Counted from the stretch's first letter, positions 48,501-59,905 are shown. The stretch is 64,000 nucleotides of DNA from Piliocolobus tephrosceles (GCF_002776525.5 NC_045434.1:116104095-116168094), one strand, 5' to 3'. The notes: generated by a model not told the origin, from the sequence alone. A program made the numbers and translations.

Positions 48501-49100
48501 AATGAACATTTATTAAGTTTTCTAACATGGTAATTATCCAGAAGGACATTGAACATAGACTAGTTAGCAAGCAGACATTTGCCCTGATCTCATGAAGGAA
48601 GCATTTAATTAGGAAACATTACAATTTCACATAAGTGTAATTTTATCTTCTTATATGAATGCAGAAGACTAAGACAAGTGATACGACAAAATAGAGTTAC
48701 ACACATTAAAGTAGTAAACATCCATAAATCTATCAAGGTTTAAAGTGCTTCAAACACATCAGAGGGATAATCCACAGTATATGAAACCGGCACATAAAAT
48801 GCTGCCTTAGTTGAGAGAACAACCTTGAACAACAGAAAATGAGCAGTTCTTTTAAGTATTTCTACATTTCTGGGCCTTTTGATTCCTATTTTCCTGACAC
48901 CACGTTGCAGGTCTGGAATAAGCCTTTTAGTTCTTCTTTTCATGTGTTTTAGACATTTGTGGTTATTTTTTCAACTTCTTCATTGATGGATTATGTACTG
49001 TTCTTTTTTTTTTTTTTTTTTTCGTTATCTCTAAAGAGCACAGCACCTATCTTTATCTGTGTATAGCCTGCACTTTGTCATACAGAACTACATTAATGTG
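45591..49100. other. Long unassigned AT-rich stretch
   Basis: About 3.5 kb in which I see no gene and no nameable repeat, apart from (TA)n at 46206-46222 and a 20-base T run ending near 49022. This is among the longest apparently repeat-free stretches of the window. Confidence 0.5.
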
Positions 49101-49335
49101 ATTTTTTTTTTTTTTTTTAAGATGGAGTCTCATTCTGTTGCCCAGGCTGAAGTGCAATGGAACAGTATCAGCTCAGTGCAACCTCCGCCTCCTGAGTTCA
49201 AGCGATTCTCCTGCCTCAGCCTCCCAGTAGCTGAGATTACAGGCGCCTGCCACCATGCCCGGCGAATTTTTGTGTTTTCAGTAGAGGTGCGATTTCACCA
49301 TGTTGGTCAGGCTGGTTTCGAATTCCTGGCCTCAA
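49101..49335 (-). mobile_element. 5'-truncated Alu, antisense
   Basis: From a 17-base T run through 'GATGGAGTCTCATTCTG' to 'GAATTCCTGGCCTCA', where the consensus is abruptly left. Both monomers are partly present. AluS-like. No TSD found. Confidence 0.93.
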
Positions 49336-49529
49336 TTCTTTCCACAAAGCCCCCAGCTCTGTGTATCTTGTAAAGATATAATTGCCTTTTAAAAAATGTT
49401 TCCTTAACTTGGAAGAACACCGCTACTGAAACCACTAGAATCAACAAAGATGTTCAGCACACAAAATGCTTAATTATGGGGTTAATATAAGCAAATTTTC
49501 TGTGAAATTCTTTACACACGCTATTTGCA

Positions 49530-50865
49530 AATCTTCATCAGCCATCCATTCCTTAACACTTCAAGGGGTTGCCTGAATAATTCTTCCGGAACTTATCTCG
49601 TGTAAGGTTATTAAAGACCTCATATCATGAATGCAATGTACATACCTTAATCCTAATTTGTCTTGCCCTGACTTTAGCACTTTATAGGGTTGACCTTGTT
49701 TTTCTCTAAAAATATTACCTGTCTTGAATTTTCTATTTCTATTTCCATGAAATGCCATTTTACATTTTCCTGCTATTTTTCTGGACATTCCTTTGTAGTA
49801 TCTTGTCAGCTTCTCTTAATTTATACACTCATTAATAATTAAAGTTTTTCTGCAATTTGTAGTGGAAGTTTAAAAAATTTTAGTGGCATCTAATCTCATT
49901 ATTTCAGTTAAATCTCTTTGTGAGAGCTCTCATATTCATATATCCAGTTGAGGTTGCTCTAGGGCCTAAATATGGAGCTTCTTACTGACAACCACCTTGA
50001 ACCGTCTCACCGGCACTACCTGTTTAACAAATCTCCTCTCCAAACATATATATTTTCTGTGTTCCCTAAGTCAGGAAATTACACCATGGTTTACATAATG
50101 GTTTTCCCTCAGCCCCAAATCTGGGATTATTCTTGATTGTCTTATTTGTCATCAATTCTATCGCAAATCTAATTTATTCTATATCATACATACCTCTGAA
50201 ACCCACCCACCACCTTGTTCCTCATTGCCAAGTGGCCATCGTTTCTCCTCTGGATTATTGTAATATTCTCTTAAGTGATGTTTCAATATTAACTCTTCCT
50301 ACTTTGTTATTCTTCGTTCTTTAGGATCTCCTTTCGTAAATGTAAAACTGATGGTCATCTGATGTATAGAACAATTCAAGGCCTTCCTAGTGATATTTGA
50401 ACAGACCCAAAATCTGGCCAATAATACCATCTAGGAAAGGTTTCTTTCTGTCTAACTTTCTTGATCTTTTCACATATCTATTCCTTTAACTCTCCATACC
50501 TTAGCTATATTGACTTTCATTTGGTTCCTTTATTTGTCATGGTTATTTCAAGCCCTAGGTCAGTTTTTCTGTTCCTAAAAAGCCATTTAACTCTTACTAT
50601 TCCTTTATATGTGTATTTGCATGAAAACACAAACCTATATAGATTCTTTTATTAATTCTTCACATAGAATACTGATATTCAATTCCTTATAATTATTATA
50701 ATTGAAATATATTACATGATAAATATATATTTTCTATGATACTGAAGTTTTCCATTAGCACAGCACTTGTGTTAGTCTTGTTCATCATTATAGTCTAAGT
50801 ATAGAGCTTGATAAATTGTAGGCATCAAATAAAAAGATATTTGAATAAAAATGAGTAAATCAAAA
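49530..50865 (-). mobile_element. Long L2 element, antisense
   Basis: About 1.3 kb of old L2 in antisense. The order fits the 3' half of L2: 'CAGCCCCAAATCTGGGATTATTCTTGATTGTC', read as spaced short blocks, 'TTTCTCCTCTGGATTATTGTAATA', then pyrimidine-rich DNA, and the end 'TGATAAATTGTAGGCATCAAATAAA'. It covers the distal reverse transcriptase region, with no open frame left. The left border is uncertain. Confidence 0.75.
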
Positions 50866-51476
50866 ACCTTACATAAAGAGAATAATTAAAAGTGTTTCAA
50901 TGAAGAAAAAACACAGAGGCCAAATTTAATTTAAAAATTTACTAAACCGTAAAAGCAAAAAATGCATCCTATTTTATTGTTCTGAAATTAAATCTAGTGC
51001 AGATGAGCCAGGGCCCACAGCCAGTGAGGTAAGAGTTTATAAAATCTTGAAGAAGCTCAAAATGAAGCAACACTGTTCCCTAGAGTTTAGAAGACTAGTG
51101 TTTTTCAGGAGTATACATTTCTGAAATTTTACTTCTGTTCTTTTAAAATTATTACTCAGATTTTATTGTACCAAATAAACTGTATTTATATATTTTTAAG
51201 TCTATGCATATAGGCAAATATCTCTAAAATTTCTCTTCTAATAAAAATACTTACATATACACATTTAGATATTTTGTGTATTTATCCAGTAAGTGTATTA
51301 ATTCAAATCTTATGTTTAGCAGTTATTAATATTCCTTTTGCACAACATCACAGGCTTCATAGACAGACATTCTGGGAGCTAGGATTCTTATACTGGAAAC
51401 GTTGTATACTGCCATATACCAATTATACTTTAACATATTTAAGCAATTTGTTGAATTCCTATTCACTAAATGTTCT
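50866..51476. other. Unassigned AT-rich DNA
   Basis: No gene or repeat recognised. Confidence 0.5.
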
Positions 51477-51489
51477 TTTCCAATCTTCT

Positions 51490-51805
51490 GGCCTGGCTCA
51501 GTGCGTCATGCCTGTAATCCCAGCACTTTGGGAGGCCAATGCAGGCAGCAGGCAGATCATTTGAGGTCAGGTGTTTGAGACCAGCCTGGTCAACATGAAA
51601 CACTGTCTCTACTAAAAATACAAAATTAGTCGGCATGGTGGCACACACCTGTAATCCCACCTACTTGGGAGGCTGAGACAGGAGAACCGTTTGAACCCAG
51701 GAGGCAAAGTTTACGGTGAGCTGAGATCAGGCCACTGCACTCCAGCCTGGGTGACAGAGAGACTCAGTCTCGAAATAAATAAATAAAAATATAAAAGTAA
51801 ATATA
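51490..51805 (+). mobile_element. AluS-like element, sense
   Basis: A full-length sense Alu from 'GCCTGGCTCAGTGCGTCA' to the (AAAT)n-type tail. A 13-bp TSD with one mismatch (TTTCCMATCTTCT) is at 51477-51489 and 51806-51818. Confidence 0.95.
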
Positions 51806-51818
51806 TTTCCCATCTTCT

Positions 51819-52719
51819 AGTAAATTGCTGTTTTCAGAATTGATCATAAATCTATACTTTCTGGGCTTTCATCCTTTTAAACATCTTAGCCAATAACTTC
51901 TGTACTCCATTTTGTCTAATATATTCATTGATGAAATGGGGAGTAATTCTTGTAATGCTGAATATCTTATTATATTAATTTAGTGTGTTGATATTACTGC
52001 TTGTAATATACTTTTAATCTTCAACTTTCTTGTATGAATTTAAAATATACTTATTATATTAGTATGAATCTTTTAGTATTTTAATATCATTACATTTTAC
52101 TCCTTGATTAACACCGAGTAGGCTGCAAAATACATTATATTTTATGCTAATATTTTAAATACATGATAAACATTTTATGTACTTCTTTGGAATAAGTTAC
52201 TAACATTTCTAAATATAGTTGAAGGAATATAATGAAGTCCTTAAGTGCAAACTGGTTGATTTTAGATATATTCAATGTTTCATGAAACATTCAGTAAAAA
52301 TGGCAATGTATTTTAAAAGATATTAATACAAAGGCTGGAAATTTACATAGATTAATACATGAAAAGTAACTCAGTTTTTACTCTTAAGAAGAATAATTCT
52401 TTTTAAAGAGATGGTTTGGTCCTAAGTTGTGTTTTTTGGCTAAATTCGTTGAAATGGTAAGCTTGCTTGGCTCTTAAATTAATATTTTTTCAAAGAAGAC
52501 ATTATATAGTCACAACAATAACCAAATACTTTTGTATTTATATGTGTCGAAAGTCAAGTGAATAAGATATACTCAAGCTAAACTATAATACCTTCAGTGA
52601 AACATTTGTCCAATAAAACACCTTTGGTAAATGTTTGCTATTTTTTCCAAGTGCCATAATCAAGATTCACTTAATTAATGAAACTTTTAATGTAAATTCA
52701 CCTTCTTTTCTTTTTTAGG
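51819..52719. other. Unassigned AT-rich DNA upstream of a candidate exon
   Basis: No repeat recognised. The last 20 bases (52698-52719) form the pyrimidine tract of a candidate 3' splice site. Confidence 0.5.
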
Positions 52720-52873
52720 TTAATAATTATCAAACTTATGGCAATGCTGGACTTTAGCTGATCCCCGTGCTTCTGGAAAATAACAAAAGTTAAGACATCT
52801 GTTCACCATTTTGTGTGTCCAAGGACCACCTACTTTTTACTCATGCCAAGAACTACCCACCTCCACTCTTCAG
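52720..52873 (+). other. Candidate spliced exon (non-coding or 5' UTR)
   Basis: A 154-bp block lies between a good acceptor (pyrimidine-rich 'CCTTCTTTTCTTTTTTAG', ending at 52719) and a near-ideal donor (CTTCAG|GTAAGA, donor GT at 52874-52875). It is less AT-rich than its surroundings and belongs to no repeat I recognise. The first ATG (52739) opens only a few codons. A later ATG near 52842 reads MPRTTHLHSS into the donor and could be a translation start continuing in a later exon. If real it is a lncRNA or 5' UTR exon. No gene identity can be proposed, and chance splice-like sites are frequent. Confidence 0.35.
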
Positions 52874-53163
52874 GTAAGACTTACTGTCCACTCTGCCCTG
52901 TGACTCCCCCACGTCTTGGGGATGACTCCCTTGTACCTGAAGCTATACTACTGTAAGCCTCCTTTCTTTTTTTAAGATGCTTGTCATTAATGAATGTACA
53001 TTCTATTGCAATAGCCTGAATAAAATCATTTTCTCAGTTGTTCAGTACGTATTGTCTGTGACAAAAGAAAGACAGGTTGAAATTTGGTATATATTAATAA
53101 TTTTAGTCTTTTTATTTATGAATTATTCTATCTTTCTAAATACATAATAAAATGGAATTTTTC

Positions 53164-53446
53164 TTTTTATTTCGAGAGGGAGTCTTGCTCTGTTGCCCAG
53201 GCTGTGACACAATCTTGGTTTACTGCAACCTCCACCTCCAGAGTTCAAGCAATTCTCCTGCCTCAACCTCCCGAATAGCTTGGATTACAGGCGCCCACCA
53301 CCACAACTGGCTAATTTTTGTATTTTTAGTAGAGACGAGGTTTCACCAATTTGGCGAGGCTGGTCTCGAACTCCTGACCTTGTAACCTACCCATCTTAGC
53401 CTCCCAAAGTGCTGGAATTAGAGGCATGAACCACTGCACCTGGCTG
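53164..53446 (-). mobile_element. Alu element, antisense
   Basis: Near full-length antisense Alu, from 'TTTCGAGAGGGAGTCTTGCTC' to 'CACTGCACCTGGC', with a 12-base deletion after 'CCCAGGCTG'. The flanking repeat TAAAATGKAATTTT, at about 53148-53161 and 53447-53460, is a TSD with one mismatch. AluJ/S-like divergence. Confidence 0.93.
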
Positions 53447-53488
53447 TAAAATGTAATTTTATACAAAGTTATAGACACAAGTTTTAAA

Positions 53489-53490
<2 letters not shown>

Positions 53491-53529
<39 letters not shown>
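53491..53529. repeat. (TG)n microsatellite
   Basis: About 16 uninterrupted TG units with flanking TA. It is long enough to be polymorphic and to form Z-DNA in supercoiled DNA. Confidence 0.95.
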
Positions 53530-53531
<2 letters not shown>

Positions 53532-53546
53532 GACATGCAAATATAC

Positions 53547-53905
53547 TGTACTGGCCTGTTATCACATTGCTAATAAAGGCATGCCCAAGACTGAGTAGTT
53601 TATAAAGGAAAGAGGTTTAATTGACTCACAGTCCCACATGGCTAGGGAAGTTTCACAATCACGGCAAAAAAAGGGGAAGCAAGACACCTCTTATACGGCA
53701 GCAGGCAAGAAAGCTTGTGTAGGGGGAACCCCCTGTGTAAAACCATCAGATCTTGTGAGACATATTCACTATCGCAAGAACTGAATGGAAAGACCTGCCT
53801 CCAGGATTCAATTACTTCCCACCAGGTCCCTCCCACAACACGTGGGAATTATGGGAGCTACAATTCAAGATGAGATTTGGGTGGGGACACAGCCAAGCCA
53901 TATCA
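53547..53905 (-). mobile_element. Solo THE1-type (MaLR) LTR, antisense
   Basis: Nearly complete THE1/MST LTR in antisense. It starts 'TGTACTGGCCTGTTATCAC' and ends 'CACAGCCAAGCCATATCA', with the typical 'CCCTCCCACAACACGTGGG' and 'GAGATTTGGGTGGGGACAC' blocks. The flanking 5-mers, TATAC (53542-53546) and TACAC (53906-53910), fit a 5-bp TSD with one change. There is no internal region, so it arose by LTR-LTR recombination. Confidence 0.9.
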
Positions 53906-53910
53906 TACAC

Positions 53911-55191
53911 ACAGATTATTCACCTGAATTAAATAAAAGCAAATAATAGAAGAGAAATATTATATGAATATGAAATACTTTTCATAAACTTTATATATAT
54001 GTACACATTTGAACACACGCAGACATAGTTTATGGTGGCTACATGAAAAGATTAGGTAGAAATAGGTCATTTCAATCTCTTCAACTACATATAACTATTT
54101 AAAAATCCAAAATAGATTCCTGAAATCTTTATATGTTTTTATTTGGGCTCAGCAAAATCTTTTGCCTTTAAAATGTTAGCACCACAAAGCACCTCAAGAG
54201 GATAATGAAACACTCAAAGAGTAATAAGTTCAGAAATCTCTCTCCATTTAAAAAGCTATTTCTTCATAAAAATTTTATTTTCCTGTTGATAGAATACAGA
54301 AATAAAACTCAAATTTTGCTTAGTGACATAGTAAAGTCATATTCAGGATATGGATTTTTACCCTACCAAAGAGGTGATAATGAAGACATGTAGGTTTCCT
54401 ATTCAGCCTTTGTACTCAAAGTTTAAACTCAAAAAAAGAGAGACCCTGTATCTTAGAATACCTTCCCCTCTCCTAGCAACCACATTATTGAAATCCAAAC
54501 TGCTAACATTCTAAAATCCCCTTTTTAAATAACGATAGAACATGCTGAAGAAAAAAGTTACAACGAGAAAATATACGGGAACAAAATGCCTATGCAGTGC
54601 AGAAGTCTGAATAACTAAACCACTCAGAGTAGAGGAAAAAAGCAAGATTCCAAAGATCCAACAGTCAATTCTTAAAAACGTATAAATCAGTTCCTACATT
54701 TTTTATTAAGTTCAGATTTCTCTGTCCTTAATCATGTATTAACATAATCTAAGATAAATTCTCTTATATTTTGCAAAGCAGCCATAAGTATAAAAAATAC
54801 TGGAAGAATAATCAGTATATTAAATTCATGAAGAATTTTTACAACGTGAAGAATTTTTAGAAAACGTATCTCCAAATAGAGTGTACAAAAACATTTTCTA
54901 ATAATTATTGCTTGAAACTAAATATTTAATTTTTTTAAATTATAATAGAAGCATACTAAATAATATGCCTAAATAAATCCAGAAAACAGTTCATTGTTTT
55001 CTACTATCAAAAATAAATGTATATATATTTATTCTAAAACATTGCAATTATATTAAATTTGACAAAAATAATAGCCACAGGAGGCACAGTTTTTGTAATT
55101 TTTTAAATGAGAACAAAATATTAAAGAATATATTTATTTGGTGACAAATATATTAAATAGTCTATTGCAGCAGGGTAGGGCACCATTAAAT
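53911..55191. other. Unassigned AT-rich DNA
   Basis: No gene or repeat recognised. Confidence 0.5.
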
Positions 55192-55205
55192 CCTCAAGTT
55201 TAATT

Positions 55206-55569
55206 TTTCTTTTTTTTTTTTTAATTTTGAGACAGTTTCCCTCCCAGGCTGGCATACAATGGCTCAATCTTGGCTAACTGCAACCTCCACCTGCCAGGTT
55301 TAAGCTATTTTACTGCCTCAGTCTCTCTAGCTGGGATTACAGAAGCCTGTTACCATGCCAGCCAGGTTTAAGCTATTTTACTGCCTCAGTCTCTCTAGCT
55401 GGGATTACAGAAGCCTGTCACCATGCCCAGCTATTTTTGTAATTTTAGTAGAGACAGGGTTTCACCATATTGATCAGGCTGGTCTCAAACTCCTGACCTC
55501 AGTCGAGTCGATCCATCCATCTCAGCCTCCCAAAGTGCTGGGATTGCAGGCGTGAGTCACCACACTTGG
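55206..55569 (-). mobile_element. Alu with internal tandem duplication, antisense
   Basis: An antisense Alu bordered by the TSD CTCAAGTTTAATT (55193-55205 and 55571-55583). Inside it a 68-bp unit (55293-55360) is repeated directly (55361-55428) with two differences, so the element is about 68 bp longer than normal. The duplicated part spans the 'CTGCCTCAGTCTC...GGGATTACAG' segment. Confidence 0.95.
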
Positions 55570-55879
55570 CCTCAAGTTTAATTCTTAAGTGAGTCGATCA
55601 GTTACAGTTCTGCTCAAAGCTTTGAGTGCACCTAAAATTTCATCCAACATCTATTACCTTTCATCATATCCTAAAATAGCTTGAAGATGTATATGATTTT
55701 ATGAAAAAAATCTATAAAACAAAACAATAAAATTAAGGGTTTACATTTTAAAGCAACAATATTCACCTATAGTTGATGAATGCACAGTTAGAGTGAAAAA
55801 ATAGAATTTTGGTGAATTCTGAAATGGTTCCACCTTATTCAAACAAGTTGTATTAAAGTATGTTAAAGTATGTATACAT

Positions 55880-56310
55880 TTTTTTTTTTTTTTTTTTTTT
55901 TTTTTGNNNNNNNNNNNNNNNNNNNNNNNNNNNNNNNNNNNNNNNNNNNNNNNNNNNNNNNNNNNNNNNNNNNNNNNNNNNNNNNNNNNNNNNNNNNNNN
56001 NNNNNNTTTTTTTTTTTTTTTTTTTTTTGAGACAGAGTCTCGCTCTGTCGCCCGGGCTGGAGTGCAGTGACTGGATCTCAGCTCACTGCAAGCTCCGCCT
56101 CCCAAGTTTATGCCATTCTCCTGCCTCAGCCTCCTGAGTAGCTGGGACTACAGGCGCCCGCCACCTCACCCGGCTAGTTTTTTGTATTTTTTAGTAGAGA
56201 CGGGGTTTCACTATGTTAGCCAGGATGGTCTCGATCTCCTGACCTCGTGATCCGCCCATCTCAGCCTCCCAAAGTGCTGGGATTACAGGCTTGAGCCACC
56301 GCACCCCGCC
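55880..56310 (-). mobile_element. AluY (Old World monkey type) containing an assembly gap
   Basis: The right part, 56007-56310, is a complete antisense young Alu with 'GACTGGATCTCAGCTCA', 'GCCACCTCACCCGGCTAG' and 'ACAGGCTTGAGCCACCGC'. To the left, a 26-base T run ending in G (55880-55906) adjoins 100 Ns. The G after the T run could be the start of a second Alu body hidden in the gap. A short direct repeat (TACATTT, 55874-55880 and 56312-56318) borders the whole. Confidence 0.88.
55907..56006. other. Assembly gap of 100 N
   Basis: Exactly 100 Ns, the usual placeholder for a gap of unknown size. It sits between two poly-T runs, a typical place for assembly to fail. Reading frames across it are meaningless. 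Confidence 0.99.
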
Positions 56311-57764
56311 ATTACATTTCTTAATATATAAGATTCTCAAATTGCTACGAATACAAAGGCTTACAAGTTTCCAGTGAGAGTAGCCTCTGTGAAGAACTTT
56401 GCTTGATTTGCTGTATATTGATTAATTTTGTTACTGTAAAACAAAAAGATATATACTAATTGAAAAATATCAAACACAAAGTTTTGAATTGTAAAAGCCG
56501 CCTCAAGCAAATAATAATTTTTACCCAGCACCAAAATTAACATATTCAAAGGGCGTAAGCAAGCGTTGGGCACAGATAAAGCATTCTTTTCAAGGAGGAT
56601 CCCAAAACCAACAGATGCAGCAACCAAAGCTATCATTTCCCTCCTATGTTAACATGTATTTCAATTTTGGATTAAGAAGTTTTGACAATGTATGCAGAAA
56701 CACAATTCACTAAAGGAAACTATTATGATTTTGGAGATTTTCTTATTTTATATACTGTTGATTGCATTGAGAAAAAAGTTATTTATAGACTTCTCCCTAT
56801 TTTCAAGCCAGCCAGCCATCCTAAATTTGTAGATTTTATTTTAAATTATAACAAATCTAGACCATGATATTATTGACTGCTCCAAACAATGGCCTTTGCC
56901 TAGTTTATACCATTAACATTTTTATCAATGGTATTTATATTTGGTATTATTAGGAGGTCATTATAGTTTTACAGGAATGTCCAATTGAGATAATTTATTC
57001 ACTCTCTTATGTTAATCTTTTTCTACGTAGCATCAGATAAGATAATGGAGGTGTGATTTTTTTCAGTAATTTTAACTAGTTTAATAAATGACTTAAACAA
57101 CCTCCTCATTCATATTCATTTTGAAATTATACTTAGTATGTTAATATAAAAGAATAAGCATAATACTTCTGAATCTACTATGCATTACATTTCATGATTC
57201 TTTAATATTGTTTTGATCAGGGAATAAAGAAAAATATCTTTGACTAGTTTTGATATCCTGAAAGTTTATCATGTTTTTTTTTTCTTGACTGAATAGCCTC
57301 CTACTTTGAGAAGTCCTTAATACTTTTACTTTAATCATAAAATTAATTGGTAGATTATCTCTTCATATATGTATGTGTTTGTATGTAGGTATGTGTATGT
57401 AGTAAGTCAAAATAAGTTGAAAAACAATATTCTCTGATAACCTCTACATATTACAAGATAATTTTTTATCTGGATAATTTATAGAATTTATATTTTCAAA
57501 TAAATTTTATTTTTCAATTGTCTATACCACCACTGGCAAACTCAAAGTCTCCCAATACACTCTTCATGGGCCTGTGGGAAATGGAAGATGATACAGAGGC
57601 CAAAATTTCCCCTTTGCCTGTTGATAATGGATAGGCAAGAGGCTTGCCAAAAAAAAATCAGATCTTATTCCTCAGTTCCCAAATCCTATAAATCAACAGA
57701 TGCTGTCCCAAATATCAGTAAGTTTAAATTGAGATCTGAAAAGCCTTTGTGATAAGATGTCTCT
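56311..57764. other. Unassigned AT-rich DNA
   Basis: No gene or repeat recognised. A short GTAT/GTGT tract is at about 57368-57400. Confidence 0.5.
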
Positions 57765-58305
57765 AAATTGGCTCCTAAATATCTCTATTTCTAGTATTTG
57801 TACCTTGTGAAATGTTCTCTTTTTGAGTGTGACCTGGACTCTTTGAAATGCTACTAATTAGTAAAATACTACATATATAATGAGACATTACTTGGAAAAC
57901 TACTTTACAAAATTGACTACTGACTTTCATCTAAGGTGCTCTTCCTCACTCCCTGGCTTGCTCACTTTCTGGGAAGACATTTGTCGTACTGTGAGATACC
58001 CTATGAAAAATCTCAAACTGCAAGAAGTGAGAGGCTCCAGGCAACAGCCAGGTAGAAATTGAGGCTTTTCATTCAAAATCTTTGAGGACCTAAATTTCCA
58101 TTAACCAAATAAATGAACCTGACATTCCACCCTCCCCAGGTTGCCCTTCAGATAAAACTCCAGCCCTGGCCAACAGCATGATTAAAAAAAACAAGAAACT
58201 TTAGCCAGAGATATTCAGCTGAGCCACTTTCAGTATTCAGTCATTAGAAACTTTTAAGTTGATCAATTTGGAGTAAATTGTTATGTAGCAACAGATAACT
58301 GATAT
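57765..58305 (+). mobile_element. MaLR-like (MLT1-type) LTR, sense
   Basis: Old solo LTR in sense orientation. 'GAGTGTGACCTGGACTCTTTG', 'CTCTTCCTCACTCCCTGGC', 'GAGAGGCTCCAGGCAACAGCC', 'AACTCCAGCCCTGGCCAACAG', 'AGTAAATTGTTATGTAGCAACAG' and 'ATAACTGATA' follow in the order expected for old MLT1-type LTRs, ending with the 'TTGTTA.G.AGCAA.AGATAACT' block. The family name is less certain than the class. Confidence 0.6.
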
Positions 58306-59415
58306 AATCTTCTACCCATTGTTAGGATATATGGAGCTTAAGGAAAAAATGCAGTTTTATAGAGATACAGTGAGAAACTGCAGAATGGCATGTGCAGGTG
58401 GAAATTAATTAGGGAATTGGGGCATGTGAATATACTTAAACTGTTTGAGCCTCTTAGGTACATATTTGCTTTAGTGGGATAAATACATTTTAAAAGTCCA
58501 GGATGGCACAGACATTTATATTTTTAATTCACTTATCTCATATTTTATTTCAGTGTTAACTACTCATCTATGTCAAATCAATTATGCTCATTGGATTATT
58601 TTACTTTTATTCAAATTTTGTTATCTGGTACTTATTATATAGAATATGCAAATTGAAGTCCTGTCTTTTAGCAATCAATAATGTTAAGGAGAAGAAACAC
58701 AGAAATAAGTAGAATTTTATGATACTTTAAGATACAAACAGACTTCGCTTTGCATAATAGTGTGAGACCATAAAAATTACTATGAAAGCTGAAACTGTGC
58801 AAATAAACCTTAATAATCAATGGGGAAAATTATGATTGTTCCATGACCTATAAAATATTTGTTAAAAATTTTAAAATGCTCTTACTGTGGGTGCAAAAAT
58901 ATATAGGGAAATAAAAAATAGTAAAACTAATATTTATTTAGTACACCGTAATTTTTAAACTTAAAAAAATTAAATGTTTTATTTCTTTGTAAAAAAACTT
59001 ATCAAGAATGTTTTGAATATTGATTGCCTTCTTGTTGTACAACTTACACCACAAAGCAGGAATCTTTTTGTATGCCTTAGAGAATTGTTATATTCCTTTC
59101 TAAATTTGGATCAGCTCCCACTATTTTATTCTTTACACTTCCAGCATTAAGAAATATCTTTGAGAGTTATTGGAATGTGAAGCTTTGTGTTGTTTTTGCT
59201 TCCTGTATGTCATCTCCAGTCTTTTACCATAATCAGCTTATTTATTTACATTGATAAGTTCACCTTCACTAAATTAACTCTGGCTGCTTATTTAGAGCCT
59301 TTCAGTCAGTGGCAGCGTCGACCTTGCCGCAATCTGCCATTTCACCTGTAAAATCTATATAGTGTTACATATTATCTATTAAATAGAGATTATATATATT
59401 ATAATATATTATATA
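58306..59415. other. Mostly unassigned; possible DNA-transposon remnant
   Basis: 58735-58870 ('CTTCGCTTTGCATAATAG', 'GAAAGCTGAAACTGTGCAAAT', 'AATAATCAATGGGGAAAATTATG') looks like an end of an old Tigger-like DNA transposon, perhaps extending to about 59340. I could not find a matching inverted end. Otherwise AT-rich DNA, including (TA)n-rich 59390-59415. Confidence 0.35.
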
Positions 59416-59561
59416 TGTGAAAGGAAAATAAACCTCAGGACTCCCAAATCACTAAGCGAAAGCAAAAGTCAAGCTGGGAGCTATGTCAGACAAACATACC
59501 TTCCATTATATTTCTAAATATGATTGCTGCAAATATAAAAAGCTACATATCTCCCTCACAA

Positions 59562-59592
59562 TTTGCCCACAAGGAAATTCCTTGTGGGCAAA
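59562..59592. repeat. 31-nt perfect palindrome (15-bp arms, 1-nt centre)
   Basis: TTTGCCCACAAGGAA, one A, then its exact reverse complement. As RNA it could fold into a stable hairpin only after opening some central pairs. It lies inside an LTR and may be a subfamily feature or a local inverted duplication. Confidence 0.95.
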
Positions 59593-59905
59593 GGTCAGAC
59601 AGAAGTCAAAGTCATCCCTCTGAGGCTCACCTGAGACAAATGCATATCTGATTACTTCCTCTGCCCCATTGTTTATGTAAAAATGCAGATTCACTGAGCC
59701 GGACTAAATTGTGTGTTCAGTGGAAAGCTGATCAAGAACTCACATTGTGTATTCAGTGGAAGGCTTTATCAAGGACTGAATATAATATAACCTTTGACTC
59801 TCATCTAATTATAACTTGGAAGCCCCCACTTAGAGTTGTCCCACCTTACTGGTCCAAATGAACATATATCTCACACATATTGATGTCTCTTGTCTCCCTA
59901 AAATG

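Noticed and set aside
55863..56137. Open frames running through the N gap
   Set aside because: They are created by unknown bases and poly-T/poly-A and have no meaning.
57765..58305. Possible small gene: 60-codon frame at 57880-58062
   Set aside because: It lies inside an old MaLR-like LTR and shows no start context or conservation evidence.
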